Positions 17,487-27,001 of a stretch of 64,000 nt of DNA are shown here, one piece after another. Below the pieces are notes generated by a model. It saw only the letters and a program-made list of their open reading frames with translations. It did not search any database and had not been told where the DNA came from. The translations under genes and the position numbers were made by a program. Source of the DNA: Pseudoflavonifractor sp. MSJ-30 (GTDB lineage Bacteria > Bacillota > Clostridia > Oscillospirales > Oscillospiraceae). Where the stretch lies: assembly GCF_018918045.1 (NCBI RefSeq), contig NZ_JAHLPU010000022.1, forward strand, positions 1-64,000, written 5' to 3'. Position 1 is the stretch's first letter; every line of letters begins with the position of its first letter.

Positions 17487-18224
17487 TTACAGCATATCCT
17501 TCACCAGAGACAGGGCAGCCTCATCGGCAACCAGGATGAAATCGGGGTGCAGCTGCAGAATGGAGCCGGGAGCTTGAGGCTTGATGGGGCCGAAGAAGCA
17601 ATCCTTCACAGCCTGGGCCTTGTTCGCGCCGTTAACCACCAGCAGGACCCGCTTCGCCTTCATGATGCCGCCGATGCCCATGGTATAGGCATGGGTGGGA
17701 ACATCCTCACGCTTCTCAAAGAAACGCTGGTTGGCATCGATGGTGGAATCGGTGAGCTTGACCTTGTTGGTGTTCTTCACAAAGGAATCAGAGGGCTCAT
17801 TGAAGCCGATATGGCCGTTGGGTCCCAGACCCAGCAGCTGCAGATCGGCACCGCCGAAGCTGTCGATAACGGCATCATACCGGGCGCACTCAGCCTCAGC
17901 ATCGGGATTCATGCCGTTGGGGATGTTGCATTTGGCCTGGTCAATGTTCACATGGTCAAAGAGGTTGGTACGCATAAAGTAAGCGTAGCTCTGGTCATGG
18001 TCCTTGGTCAGACCCACATATTCGTCCAGGTTGACGGTATGGACCTGAGAGAAATCCAAATCGCCGGACTCATACTTGGCGATCAACTGCTTGTAAGTGC
18101 CCACAGGGCTGCTGCCGGTAGCCAGGCCCAGAACGCAGTCAGGCTTCAGCTGGATCTGCGCGGCAATAATATTGGCAGCCTTGCGGCTGACATCTTCATA
18201 ATCCTTGGCGCGAATCAGTCTCAT
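17487..18224 (-). CDS. nagB: Glucosamine-6-phosphate deaminase
   Basis: A 245-residue NagB, converting glucosamine-6-phosphate to fructose-6-phosphate and ammonia. Family motifs: LGLATGSSPVGTY (about 32-44), VNLDEYVGL with the catalytic Asp, LLGLGPNGHIGFNEP with the catalytic His region near 130, and the C-terminal ILQLHPD. It is the short Firmicute form, lacking the C-terminal extension of the allosteric E. coli enzyme. nagA is not adjacent. With the BadF-type kinase near 1 kb it could carry amino sugars into glycolysis. Confidence 0.96.
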   Translation of the reverse strand: MRLIRAKDYEDVSRKAANIIAAQIQLKPDCVLGLATGSSPVGTYKQLIAKYESGDLDFSQVHTVNLDEYVGLTKDHDQSYAYFMRTNLFDHVNIDQAKCNIPNGMNPDAEAECARYDAVIDSFGGADLQLLGLGPNGHIGFNEPSDSFVKNTNKVKLTDSTIDANQRFFEKREDVPTHAYTMGIGGIMKAKRVLLVVNGANKAQAVKDCFFGPIKPQAPGSILQLHPDFILVADEAALSLVKDML

Positions 18225-18444
18225 AATAAATATTCCCTTTCTTCATTTAGTATTTCGAGAATGGAATCAGGGCTTTCCCTACAGGGCCATTATAACACCT
18301 TTTGCGAAATCTGTATACCCCATTCCCATTTTTATCTTTACCAATTTCAATTCATCTGGCCTTGTTTTTCAATACCGTTCTGGTGCTTTTTTTGTGGCCA
18401 GATATTGCTATAATAGCACCATTCAATTCCGGGAGGAACATACA

Positions 18445-19020
18445 ATGGAAAAGAAATCCACATTAACCACCAGAAAAATTGTCTTTACCGCACTGATGGC
18501 CGCCCTGGTCGTGGCCGGTTCGGCGCTGCGGGTCCGGCTGCCCCTCGCCATCGGCAGTACCACTTCGTTCCATCTGGGCAACATCTTCTGCGCCCTGTCC
18601 GGTCTGCTTCTGGGGCCCTGGCTGGGCGGTCTCGCTGCCGGTCTCGGTTCCGCCATCTTCGATATGTTTGACCCCATCTATATTTCCGAGGCCTGGATCA
18701 CCTTCCTGATGAAAGGTATTTACGGCCTGCTGCCGGGTCTCATCATCCGGTTCGGCAAAAAGGACGCGGGCTATGTGAAAGCCCTGTTGGGTTCCGCCGC
18801 CGGCGCTGTTGCCTATGCTCTGCTGTACCTGCTGAAAAGCTACATCAAGGGCACCTATGTCAAGGGCTGGGAGCCCTCCGCCGCCATGCTGGATGTGGTC
18901 GGCAAGCTCCCCGCAACGGTGTTCAACGCCGTTGTCGCCATCGTCTTCGCTCCCATCCTGTTTCTGGCCATCCGCAAGGCTTTGGCAAAGAATCATCTGC
19001 GGATCGACGACGGCCAGTAA
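18445..19020 (+). CDS. ECF transporter S component
   Basis: A 191-residue membrane protein with about six helices, of the energy-coupling factor substrate-binding (S) type. It opens with RKIVFTALMAALVVAGSALRVRL, holding the Ala-rich helix that contacts the shared EcfT subunit, and has a GLLLGPWLGGLAAGLGSAIFDM segment and a LLPGLIIRFGKK helix. S components bind a vitamin or other micronutrient and use a shared EcfAA'T module, which is not in this window. The ATG follows GGGAGGAA. The substrate cannot be decided from the motifs, and no riboswitch is visible upstream. A TATAAT at 18409-18414 is the likely -10. Confidence 0.85.
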   Translation: MEKKSTLTTRKIVFTALMAALVVAGSALRVRLPLAIGSTTSFHLGNIFCALSGLLLGPWLGGLAAGLGSAIFDMFDPIYISEAWITFLMKGIYGLLPGLIIRFGKKDAGYVKALLGSAAGAVAYALLYLLKSYIKGTYVKGWEPSAAMLDVVGKLPATVFNAVVAIVFAPILFLAIRKALAKNHLRIDDGQ

Positions 19021-19038
19021 ACTCCTGTCAGCTGCATC

Positions 19039-19070
19039 ACAAGGGACGGCATCTCGCCGTCCCTTGTTTG
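19039..19070 (+). terminator. Terminator after the ECF S component
   Basis: A 12-bp perfect stem ACAAGGGACGGC (19039-19050) / GCCGTCCCTTGT (19056-19067), 5-base loop and a short T-rich tail. Confidence 0.75.
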
Positions 19071-19189
19071 TTCGTCAACGGAATTCAGCGACGCTGCCGC
19101 CAACCGGCAAAAAGCCGGGTCTGCGTATCAGGCTCAGGAGGAAGCATCATCCGGCCAATAAAAATGTGCCTGCTTTCCAATCTTGCTTC

Positions 19190-20776
19190 TTATCGAATCC
19201 GAATAGAATAACGCTTTCCGTCCAGTCTGAAGCCAATGGACAGGCCGTTGTCCGCCTCCGTCTTTATCTCCTCCGCCCGGTCAAAAAGCCGCTGTACCCA
19301 GGCGTAGCGCTCCCGGTTTTCCGCAGAATACCGCTCCACCGGGTCGGAGCACAGCAGGATCTGGCTGAAGCAGCCGTTGGCGGCGGCCAGCTTCCGTTTT
19401 TCCGCCGGTGTAAGGGTGCAGTTTTCATCCCGCAGCAGAAACACATCCGGGTCATTGCCAAAGGCCCGGCCATTCAGCTGGCGGCGGAAAATGGTGTTGT
19501 CAATGGATTGCCGGGTGGACACACGCTCCCGGTGGATCAGGCGCATGAACCACTTGTCGTCCCAATCAAGGCTCACATCGCAGCCGATGCGGCAGTAATC
19601 CACCACCCCGAAGCAGGGCATCAGCGGCACACCGCAGCCCAGTATCAGTTTGTCCCCGCACCACTGCCGCAGAAGGGCCATAGCACGGGCCATGCGGGCC
19701 GCCCGGGACTCCCGTTCACTCCCAAAAGGCGCTGCGGCATATAGAAAATCCAGCTTCACAAGGTCAAAGCCCCAATCCTCCAGGACCCGATGGAACACAT
19801 TCTTCAAATATGCCTGTACTTCCTGGTTGTCGATATCCAGGGCGTAAAACCCGCTCCAGTTGCAGCCGCAGTACCAGGGCTCCCCGTTGACCCGCAGAAG
19901 CCAATCCGGGTGTTCCCGATAGATGGCAGATTTGCTCTCGCAGACGAATGGCGCAAGCCAAAGCCCCGTCCGAAGCCCATCCCCATGGCATTCCTCCGCA
20001 AAGCCCCTCAGGCCCTCCGGAAACTTGGCGGTATCCGTTTCCAGCCAGTCCCCCACCGCCGGTTCCCAGCCATCATCGATCTGGAAAAGGCCGCCCTTGG
20101 GCAACATCTTCCGGTACCCCTCCAGATCCTCACGGACAGAAGCATCGCTGATATTCTGGTAACGGTTATACCAGCTGGAATAGCCGGTCAGCCTGGGGGC
20201 TTGCCGGGCCCGGCAGCCCATGGCGGCGAACCAGGCGTCAAACACCTCCCGTTCCCCGCCCTGGGCAAAGAACAAATCAAAGGCGTGAAACCTGCCGCCG
20301 TTGTGCCGGACCCCGGCACAGTCCCGGCGGATGGTCAGCTTTTCCGCGGCACTGTCATAGGCAAAAATGGTGTAGCCCGGCGTCTCATCCAGGGAACCGA
20401 TAAGGCGGTAGGTATCGCCCTTGCGGAAATAGCAATAGGAAAAGCCATGGCTTTGGCCCTTTTTGTCGCTGTAGGACACGAAATGGTAGTCCCCGTACCG
20501 ATCCAGGCCGAAGTGCTTCCGAATGGGGCCGGGCACCTGATCCACGCCCCGCATACGATCCCGCTTTCCCATTTCCGGGCTATGGGTCCAGGTCTGATAG
20601 CCATTCATGAATAGCTTTTCGTCCTCAGCCATAGTCCAGGTCAGCTCCGCCACCGCATCCTCCAGAACGCCTGCGGGAAGCTCCGGGCAGAGGTTTACCA
20701 CGCCGCAGTCCGGGGAAACTTCCGTCTGAAGCGAAACCTTTCCGGAATCCGTTCCGGCCAAATAGCGCATATTCAT
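19190..20776 (-). CDS. Alpha-galactosidase-type glycoside hydrolase, GH36 (clan GH-D)
   Basis: A 528-residue GH-D enzyme. The core shows FQIDDGW (231-237), the nucleophile region DLVKLDFLYAA with Asp343, and the acid/base region CRIGCDVSLDW with Asp400. There is an N-terminal beta-sandwich-like domain (1-190) and a short C-terminal sheet. No signal peptide, so it works on imported oligosaccharides. It is shorter than the 700-residue GH36 enzymes, like the group that includes alpha-N-acetylgalactosaminidases, so alpha-galactoside or alpha-GalNAc substrates are both possible. Its ATG directly abuts the stop of the GH2 gene, so they are co-translated. Confidence 0.85.
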   Translation of the reverse strand: MNMRYLAGTDSGKVSLQTEVSPDCGVVNLCPELPAGVLEDAVAELTWTMAEDEKLFMNGYQTWTHSPEMGKRDRMRGVDQVPGPIRKHFGLDRYGDYHFVSYSDKKGQSHGFSYCYFRKGDTYRLIGSLDETPGYTIFAYDSAAEKLTIRRDCAGVRHNGGRFHAFDLFFAQGGEREVFDAWFAAMGCRARQAPRLTGYSSWYNRYQNISDASVREDLEGYRKMLPKGGLFQIDDGWEPAVGDWLETDTAKFPEGLRGFAEECHGDGLRTGLWLAPFVCESKSAIYREHPDWLLRVNGEPWYCGCNWSGFYALDIDNQEVQAYLKNVFHRVLEDWGFDLVKLDFLYAAAPFGSERESRAARMARAMALLRQWCGDKLILGCGVPLMPCFGVVDYCRIGCDVSLDWDDKWFMRLIHRERVSTRQSIDNTIFRRQLNGRAFGNDPDVFLLRDENCTLTPAEKRKLAAANGCFSQILLCSDPVERYSAENRERYAWVQRLFDRAEEIKTEADNGLSIGFRLDGKRYSIRIR

Positions 20777-23137
20777 TTACGCCATCTCCTTTTTCACATC
20801 AAATTCCAAACGGACGCTTTCGCAGCCCGGGGTGCTGACTGTCAGCTTTGCCCTTCCCCCTTCGCCTACGGTACGCAGGTAGGTTCCGCCCATGCCGCCC
20901 TCGGCGGTCTGCACGGCGGGTCCGACCAGGCTCAGAGGTCCTTCCAATGTGTATTGCAGGGGCAGCTGGGCATAGGGCGCCGGATTGCCGTTTTCGTCCA
21001 GAATACGGACCCGGATTGCAGCCATATCGTAGGTATCCCCTTCCGCCAGAGTTTCCGCAGAGGCGCAAACTTCCAAATGGAGCTTCTCACTGGGGCAAAG
21101 GGTCACAGACCCCGCCAGCGCGTCTCCGTTTTTTGCGTCAAACCGCCAGCGGGTGGCTTCGCCGCCCCAGTTGCCCACATATTTTCCGTAGAGGGCAACC
21201 CCGTCCTCAAACTTCATTTTGTAACGCACCATGCACCAGGCCATTTTCAGTTTTTTCCTCAGGGGCATCCCGACAAGACCATATTTCCCGGCAGCCAGCA
21301 GGCAGTCCCGAAGGGCGTCTGCCTTGGGCTTTTCGAAATGCTCCTGGGTCTCCAGCAGCGCTCCGATGGTATCCTCCACGCACAGGGGTGGATGGGGCAG
21401 CAGCCTCCAGGGGCTTTTTTGCAAAGTGGTCACATAGGCATCGTTCTTGTACAGCTCCACCCGCTCCGCATTGGTGAACACATAGACCTTGCCAATCTGC
21501 CCCGCCGGATAGTCGCCGATATCCATGGACGAACTGACCGTTAAAGTGGGTGTCTTCCCCTGAGCGGCATAGACGCCGGCCGCCAGCTTGGGGTTTCGGA
21601 AGCTGTCCAGCACACCATGATAGCAGATTCGATCCCCGGAACCGAAGTCCTTGTGGGTAGCGTAATCAAACATGCACCAGCCAAAACAGCCCGCGTGATC
21701 TCCATCCCCATAAGCGGCGTTCAGAACTCTCGCATGCCGCAAGGCATGCTCCTGTCGGTGGGACGCGTTGTCGAAGGATTTGGTAGGGTACATATGGCCG
21801 CTGTGCTCGGAGATCAGCAGCGCCCTGTCCTTCTCCCGCATGACCTGCTTTTTCCGTTTTGCTCCGGGATTATTGCCCGTATGGGAGAAGTCGTTAAAGG
21901 CGTAGACATCCTCCAGAAGATGGCTCTTTTCCAGATACCGGACGCCGGAGGTAGCACGGCTGGGATCCAGCGCGTGGGCTATGGCATTTGTTCTTGTATA
22001 GAACGCGTCATCGTCCACACTTTCATTTATACGGACGCCCCACAGGATGATGCTGGGGTGATTCCGGTACTGCAGGACCATTTCCTCCACCATTTTGCAT
22101 GCCAGATCCTTCCAGCCGCCATCTCCGATGTGCTGCCAGCCCGGCAGTTCGGTAAATACCAGCAGGCCTGTTTCATCACAAGCATCCAGAAAGTGCCGGC
22201 TCTGCGGATAGTGGCTGGTACGCACCGCGTTGCAGCCCAACTCCTGCTTCAAAATACGAGCATCCTCCCGCTGCAGGCTTTTCGTCGCCGCATAGCCGAT
22301 ATAGGGATAGCTCTGGTGCCGGTTCAGGCCCCGCAGGAACGTCTTTTTCCCGTTCAGATAGAAGCCATCCGGCTGAAAAACCGCCGTTCGGAAGCCGAAA
22401 CGGGTCTCCCGGATGTCCAGAACTTTCCCCTTTTCATCCAGCAGCGCTGCCCCGCAGCGGTACAGCATCGGATTATCCGGCGTCCAGGCCACCGCCTGAG
22501 GATACTCCAAAACGGCGTGAATTTCCGGCTCCGCAGAAACCGTTTTGTTTGCCAGCGTCTCCCCTGCCGGGTCTTTCAGAGAAAACCGCACCTGAGCGGC
22601 AGCCTTCGGCCGATCCAGCTTCAGGCTGACATCTGCCGTCTGCAGAGTCGGCGTATGGACAAACAAATCTTCCATCCGGCATTGGGCCGACGTTTCCAGC
22701 CAGACCTCCCGGTACAGTCCGCCATAGGTCAGGTAGTCGATCACAAAGCCGAAGGGCGGCACCTGGGGATCCTCCCGGGTGTCCAGACAAACAGAGAGCA
22801 AGTTCTCCTGATTCCGGTCCACCAGATCGGTAATCTCCAAGGTAAACGCCGTATAACCGCCCCGGTGCTCCCCCGCCCGCTTTCCGTTGACAAACACCAC
22901 CGCCTGGTGGGCCGCGCCGTCAAATCGAAGGAAAAGCCTGGGAGCATCCGCAGGGACCGTGAAGCGTCTGCGGTAGCCGCAGACCATTTCATAGTCCCTG
23001 GGGGAAGCGTAGTGCAGCGGCACCTCCCGGCAGGTATGGGGCAGACGCACAGACTCCGTTTCCACGGGTTCTCCCCGCAGAAAGGCTTCGGTGCAGGTTT
23101 CCGTGAATTCCCAGGTATTGCACAGACTGTATTGCAT
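20777..23137 (-). CDS. Glycoside hydrolase family 2 protein (beta-galactosidase/beta-glucuronidase type)
   Basis: A 786-residue GH2 enzyme with no signal peptide. The N-terminal jelly-roll domain (about 1-170) includes VNGKRAGEHRGGYTAF; an immunoglobulin-like domain follows; the barrel starts near FYLNGKKTFLRGLNRHQ. The acid/base Glu lies in ILWGVRINES near 370 and the nucleophile Glu in ALLISEHSGH near 445. A C-terminal beta domain (about 690-786) has an Ig-like pattern. It probably cuts a beta-linked galactoside or glucuronide in the cytoplasm. Co-transcribed with the GH36 gene, suggesting a mixed alpha/beta-galactoside-containing glycan as substrate. Confidence 0.88.
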   Translation of the reverse strand: MQYSLCNTWEFTETCTEAFLRGEPVETESVRLPHTCREVPLHYASPRDYEMVCGYRRRFTVPADAPRLFLRFDGAAHQAVVFVNGKRAGEHRGGYTAFTLEITDLVDRNQENLLSVCLDTREDPQVPPFGFVIDYLTYGGLYREVWLETSAQCRMEDLFVHTPTLQTADVSLKLDRPKAAAQVRFSLKDPAGETLANKTVSAEPEIHAVLEYPQAVAWTPDNPMLYRCGAALLDEKGKVLDIRETRFGFRTAVFQPDGFYLNGKKTFLRGLNRHQSYPYIGYAATKSLQREDARILKQELGCNAVRTSHYPQSRHFLDACDETGLLVFTELPGWQHIGDGGWKDLACKMVEEMVLQYRNHPSIILWGVRINESVDDDAFYTRTNAIAHALDPSRATSGVRYLEKSHLLEDVYAFNDFSHTGNNPGAKRKKQVMREKDRALLISEHSGHMYPTKSFDNASHRQEHALRHARVLNAAYGDGDHAGCFGWCMFDYATHKDFGSGDRICYHGVLDSFRNPKLAAGVYAAQGKTPTLTVSSSMDIGDYPAGQIGKVYVFTNAERVELYKNDAYVTTLQKSPWRLLPHPPLCVEDTIGALLETQEHFEKPKADALRDCLLAAGKYGLVGMPLRKKLKMAWCMVRYKMKFEDGVALYGKYVGNWGGEATRWRFDAKNGDALAGSVTLCPSEKLHLEVCASAETLAEGDTYDMAAIRVRILDENGNPAPYAQLPLQYTLEGPLSLVGPAVQTAEGGMGGTYLRTVGEGGRAKLTVSTPGCESVRLEFDVKKEMA

Positions 23138-23153
23138 CGTTTTTCCTCCTCAT

Positions 23154-23235
23154 GGAATCTCTGATAAATCGGCAGGAGCTGAAAGCGAGAATTTTTGACC
23201 GCTCTTCAGCCGCAGACGGTTTATTCAAAGGTTCT
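23154..23235. repeat. Short copy of an inverted-repeat element
   Basis: This 82-base segment matches the two ends of the 161-base element at 30766-30926: the left end GGAATCTCTGATAAATCGGC and the right end with GTTTATTCAAAGGTTC are near-identical, and the AGCTGA(A/G)AGCGAGA and GCTCTTCAGCC inner blocks are shared, while the central part is missing. It occupies the gap between the GH2 start and the ATPase stop codon and ends at the base where that stop codon begins. Confidence 0.75.
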
Positions 23236-25805
23236 CAGGCTCTGCTGCTGTTGCAGACCAGGTAGAGGATCTGGTGATCCTCCGCAACCCCACGCAGCAT
23301 TTCCAGCGCACGTTTGGTATGTTCATCGTCCAGATTCACAAAGGGATCGTCAAGAATCAGGAAGGGTGTTTTCTCCCCGAAAAGAGCGTCTACCAGAGAA
23401 AGACGCATGCACAGCGAAATGCAGTCGGACAGACCCGCGCTGAAGCTTTCCGTCTCTCTGGCCGCCCCCTGGGCATCGATGCGCAGCTTCAAATCTTTAT
23501 CCACCAGCACATTGCTCAGGTCGCCGGGCAGCAGTGTTTCAGCATACCGCCGGAACCCCTCTTCGATCTTTGCCACATAGCTGTTGGCCAGAGAATCCTT
23601 TGCCTGCTCCAAAAGGGCTATGGTGCGGTCCGCCAAAGCGCATTTCCGCTCCGCCTCCTGCAGCTCGTCTTCCAGACCGGAAAGTTTATCCTCCCATGCC
23701 GGGATGCGCTCGACGCTTTCCTGCAAGCTCCGCCGCTGCTGGCGGGCATCCCGCAGGGAATTTTCCAGTTCATCCAGCCGGATTTGGATCTGCTTCTCCC
23801 GGATCTCCAGCGTTTCCGGCTCCGGAATGGGCTGCAATGGGCCGACATCCCCGTTTTTCTCCAAAAACGCGCTCAGGGCCTTCTTTGCGTTTTCCAGTTC
23901 GGCGCAGAACATTTTTCGGTTTTGTATATCATCCGCAGCCTTCTGGATGCAGGCGGCAGCTGTGGGTTCCGAAAGCGCATAGTGGTTCAAAAATTCCCGG
24001 GCTGTCTGGACAGCCTCCTCCGCCTCCTGACGATCCCGCTCATTTGCCTCTTCCAGCAGAGATTGTTTCTCCCGAAGCTGCCGGGTCAGAGAATCCTGGC
24101 TTCTCGCCGCGTCCCGCAATCTTTGAACAAAGCCGTCGTCGTAGGCCTCTCCGGGGTAATAGTACGCAAACGCCTGCCCCAATTCCGCCTGTATCTGCCG
24201 CAACTGGGCATCCGCCTCCCGGCGCTGCTGTTCCCAGGCGGCGCTTCTCCGGGACAAATCCAGATAGCGCTGCCGGTCAGCCCGCAGGTTCGCCAGTTTT
24301 TCCTCCGGCTCCGTCACATCCTCATAAAAGCGCCGCAGGAAAGCATCCCGCTGCCGCTGCAAATCGGCAAGCTCCTGCTCTTCCGCCGTGGGAATGGGAT
24401 CTTCCGTCCTGCCGTCCGGCTTTCTTATCAGCACCGCCCCAAGCGCGGCAGCAGCACCCAGAACCAGAACGCATATGCCGGTCACAGTCAGCTTTATCGA
24501 CGCCAGCACAGCCCCCAAAATCAGCAGCGCCAGTCCGAAAACCAGCAGCGGCAGGCTGGGCTTTTTTTTCGCCCGTTCCGGCTTTGTCCGCTGCATACCC
24601 TGCAGTTCCGCAATGCGTCTGCACTGCCGCTGGGTCTCCCGGATCCGGACTTCCTCCGGAACGCCCCCGGCGAAGGTGCGCTTCAACGTCTGAAAGTCCG
24701 CCTGCTCCCGTTCCGAGAGCCCGCCGGGTTCTCTGCTCCGCAGCAGGAAATCCCGATTCTGCCGCAGCTTTTCCCAGGCAGCGAACTCCGTTTCCCCGGG
24801 CCCCCCCTGCGCGAACAGCCGGTTCAGGGATTCCAGCAGCCGCGTTTCTTCCGCCGAAAGGGAAGCCTTCTCGCCGCGGCCGCTCACACGTCTCTGGGCC
24901 TCCAGCGCCCGGGTCAGGTTCTTTCTCTGTTCATCCAATTCTTCACGGGTAGGATAGCCGTTGGGATACTGTGCGTCCAGCTTCGCAAGCGCCGCTTCTC
25001 TTTCCAGAAGCTGCCCGCGCAGCTGTCCCAGATTCTCCTGCCGCGCACGCAGGGCTTTTTGCTCGTTGGCCTGCCGCAGCTGCTCCCGCAGGGCCTCCTT
25101 TTGGGCGTCTATGCCGTCTTTTTCCCCATTCAGGACGTCTATACGACGGCAAACCGTCTCCAGAGGGGCTATATCCTTCTCCGCCTCCGCAATGTCGCTT
25201 TCCAGACCGCGGCACTCCTGTCGCAGCTGGGCGATCTGTCCACCCTCGCCCTTGAAGAGCTTCAGCTTTTTGCGGTAGTCCTGAAGCCGCTTCATGGCCG
25301 TATCGTAATTGTTCAGATCATTGGTGTCCTCCACCAGATTCGTGAGCTTCGTGCGGATGGAGGTTGTGGCCGTCACATCCCGGCCGGACATCTGGGGCAC
25401 AAAGGTGCTTCTGGCAAAGGCGTCTGCATCCAGTTGAAACAGGTCTTCCCCCAGGTTCTCCGTAAAACGGGTGCTTTCCGTTCGGTTCGTCAGATCATAG
25501 AGGGCAAAACTGTCCTCCTTTTTGCCGAAATACCGGGTCACCCGATATTGGACGCCCTGATACTCAAATTCCAGGAAGCCGCCGTACTTGCCCCCCTGCC
25601 AGGGGTCATAGCGCTTGCGCTCGTTTTCCGTCAGGCTTCTTGTCCGGGACTTGGGCAGGCCGTAAAACATAGCCTTGATAAATGCCGCAAGGGTGCTTTT
25701 GCCGAAGCCATTCTCCCGGCAGAGCACATTCAGGCCCGCCACAAATTCCTGATCAAAGCCGGACAGCACGCCGAAGTTTTCAATATGGCATCTCAAAAGC
25801 TTCAT
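23235..25805 (-). CDS. YhaN/SbcC-like ATPase with an internal membrane hairpin
   Basis: An 856-residue SMC-like ATPase. The N-terminal ATPase half begins MKLLRCHIENFGVL, typical of SbcC/Rad50/YhaN, with Walker A ENGFGKST (31-38); the usual first Gly is Arg30. A long coiled coil (about 170-750) is interrupted by two adjacent hydrophobic helices at about 412-458 (LPLLVFGLALLILGAVL, ICVLVLGAAAALGAVLI). The C-terminal half has a signature-like FSAGLSDCISLCMRL and Walker B PFLILDDPFVNLDD. It overlaps the upstream nuclease by 4 bases, as YhaO-YhaN in Bacillus. The membrane hairpin would hold the complex at the membrane. Role in DNA end processing is inferred from the family. Confidence 0.85.
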   Translation of the reverse strand: MKLLRCHIENFGVLSGFDQEFVAGLNVLCRENGFGKSTLAAFIKAMFYGLPKSRTRSLTENERKRYDPWQGGKYGGFLEFEYQGVQYRVTRYFGKKEDSFALYDLTNRTESTRFTENLGEDLFQLDADAFARSTFVPQMSGRDVTATTSIRTKLTNLVEDTNDLNNYDTAMKRLQDYRKKLKLFKGEGGQIAQLRQECRGLESDIAEAEKDIAPLETVCRRIDVLNGEKDGIDAQKEALREQLRQANEQKALRARQENLGQLRGQLLEREAALAKLDAQYPNGYPTREELDEQRKNLTRALEAQRRVSGRGEKASLSAEETRLLESLNRLFAQGGPGETEFAAWEKLRQNRDFLLRSREPGGLSEREQADFQTLKRTFAGGVPEEVRIRETQRQCRRIAELQGMQRTKPERAKKKPSLPLLVFGLALLILGAVLASIKLTVTGICVLVLGAAAALGAVLIRKPDGRTEDPIPTAEEQELADLQRQRDAFLRRFYEDVTEPEEKLANLRADRQRYLDLSRRSAAWEQQRREADAQLRQIQAELGQAFAYYYPGEAYDDGFVQRLRDAARSQDSLTRQLREKQSLLEEANERDRQEAEEAVQTAREFLNHYALSEPTAAACIQKAADDIQNRKMFCAELENAKKALSAFLEKNGDVGPLQPIPEPETLEIREKQIQIRLDELENSLRDARQQRRSLQESVERIPAWEDKLSGLEDELQEAERKCALADRTIALLEQAKDSLANSYVAKIEEGFRRYAETLLPGDLSNVLVDKDLKLRIDAQGAARETESFSAGLSDCISLCMRLSLVDALFGEKTPFLILDDPFVNLDDEHTKRALEMLRGVAEDHQILYLVCNSSRA

Positions 25806-26875
25806 AGTCCGATCTCCTCCCCTGCCAGTGCCTGGAGTCCCGCGCGGATCATAGCCGCCTTGTCATTGTCGTCTTCCGGCCCCGCCAGAACCAGACGGAT
25901 AAAGGCACCCTTCAGGGACACGTCGTTTTTGTATTGATTCGGGTCCAAAGAGCAAGTCGTCTCGTCCTTGACTTTAACAAAATAAAAGCTGCTCTTCATC
26001 AGCTCCCGCAGATATATCAGAGAAAGATCCGCCTCCGGCTCACAGCTGCCTGTCAGCAGAAATTCCACCATATCCCCGGCACTGATCGTTTGGGCCGCCT
26101 GCTTCATGGCCTGGGCGATCTGGGCACTTTTTGTCAGACCCGTGATGTCCACAGGAACACGGTGCAGCCGACGGCTGGCAAAGGGCACGAACGCAGGCGT
26201 CACCTTTCCATCTTCTACATCCAGCAGCACGAAGCCCTTGTCGCCGCACTCGTCAAAGCCCCGGCCCTCCAGACAGCCGCAGTAGCAATAGATTCCCCGA
26301 TCATCCAGCCGTTCCAGAGTATAGGAATGGATATGGCCCAGAGCCAGATAGTCAATGCCCTTGTATTTCAACAGGCTCAGATTCACAGCGTCCTCGCCGC
26401 TGACCGTGCCGATCTGCCCATGGAGCACCGCGATGTTCACGCGCCCAGCCGCATGAGGCACCGCCTCATAGATGGCTTCCCCATTCTCCCGGCAGAGCTG
26501 CACGCCGGAAACCGCCACATTTTCATATTGAAAGGTGGTCCATTCCCGGCCGAACTGCCGCAGATTTTCCGGCAGTGTTCTGTCCGAAAAGGCTCTTGCC
26601 GCACCGTCGTGGTTCCCCGGCAGATAGAGATAGTCCACCTCCGGCGTCCGCTCCATGGCGGCCAGAATTTCGTCCACCGTCCGCCCCCGAACCCGCTCTC
26701 CATCGAACAGATCTCCGGCGATAATGACCGCCCGGACGCCGTTGGCCGCGGCATAATCCGTCAGGCGAAGAAAGGAATCGATGATCTGGGCGTTCCGCAT
26801 GGACGCCTGGGCAGCGGACATATGGGTCAGCATCGGGGAATCCAGGTGGATATCCGCGCAATGGATCAGTTTCAT
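25802..26875 (-). CDS. YhaO/SbcD-like metallophosphoesterase (DNA repair exonuclease)
   Basis: A 357-residue calcineurin-like phosphoesterase. Metal-binding motifs in order: CADIHLDSP (6-14), AGDLFDG near 60, PGNHDG near 94, HGQIG near 160, GHIHSY near 194. A C-terminal capping domain follows. The family includes the Mre11/SbcD nucleases that work with a Rad50-like ATPase; the partner gene overlaps by ATGA. The ATG at 26875 was chosen for its AGGAGG site and the family's MKLIHCADIHL start; the frame remains open 23 codons upstream. First gene of a run that continues into the ATPase and two glycosidases. Confidence 0.9.
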   Translation of the reverse strand: MKLIHCADIHLDSPMLTHMSAAQASMRNAQIIDSFLRLTDYAAANGVRAVIIAGDLFDGERVRGRTVDEILAAMERTPEVDYLYLPGNHDGAARAFSDRTLPENLRQFGREWTTFQYENVAVSGVQLCRENGEAIYEAVPHAAGRVNIAVLHGQIGTVSGEDAVNLSLLKYKGIDYLALGHIHSYTLERLDDRGIYCYCGCLEGRGFDECGDKGFVLLDVEDGKVTPAFVPFASRRLHRVPVDITGLTKSAQIAQAMKQAAQTISAGDMVEFLLTGSCEPEADLSLIYLRELMKSSFYFVKVKDETTCSLDPNQYKNDVSLKGAFIRLVLAGPEDDNDKAAMIRAGLQALAGEEIGL

Positions 26876-26964
26876 GCTTGCCTCCTGTTTTTCCGGAAAA
26901 ACTCCGGCGTTTTCGCTTTTTCCTCCATTATACCGGATTTCCACGGAAAATCAATGGTCTGCAG

Positions 26965-26996
26965 CAGCCCCACGGACCAAATAATCCGTGGGGCTG
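26965..26996 (-). terminator. Hairpin at the end of the ABC exporter operon
   Basis: A 12-bp perfect stem CAGCCCCACGGA (26965-26976) / TCCGTGGGGCTG (26985-26996) with an 8-base loop, directly after the last ABC gene. The following T run is poor, so the terminator call is moderate. Confidence 0.55.
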
Positions 26997-27001
26997 TTGC
27001 C

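Noticed and set aside
18225-18444. Vitamin riboswitch upstream of the ECF S component
   Set aside because: No thiamine, cobalamin or FMN aptamer core was recognised; the region shows a -10 and little else.
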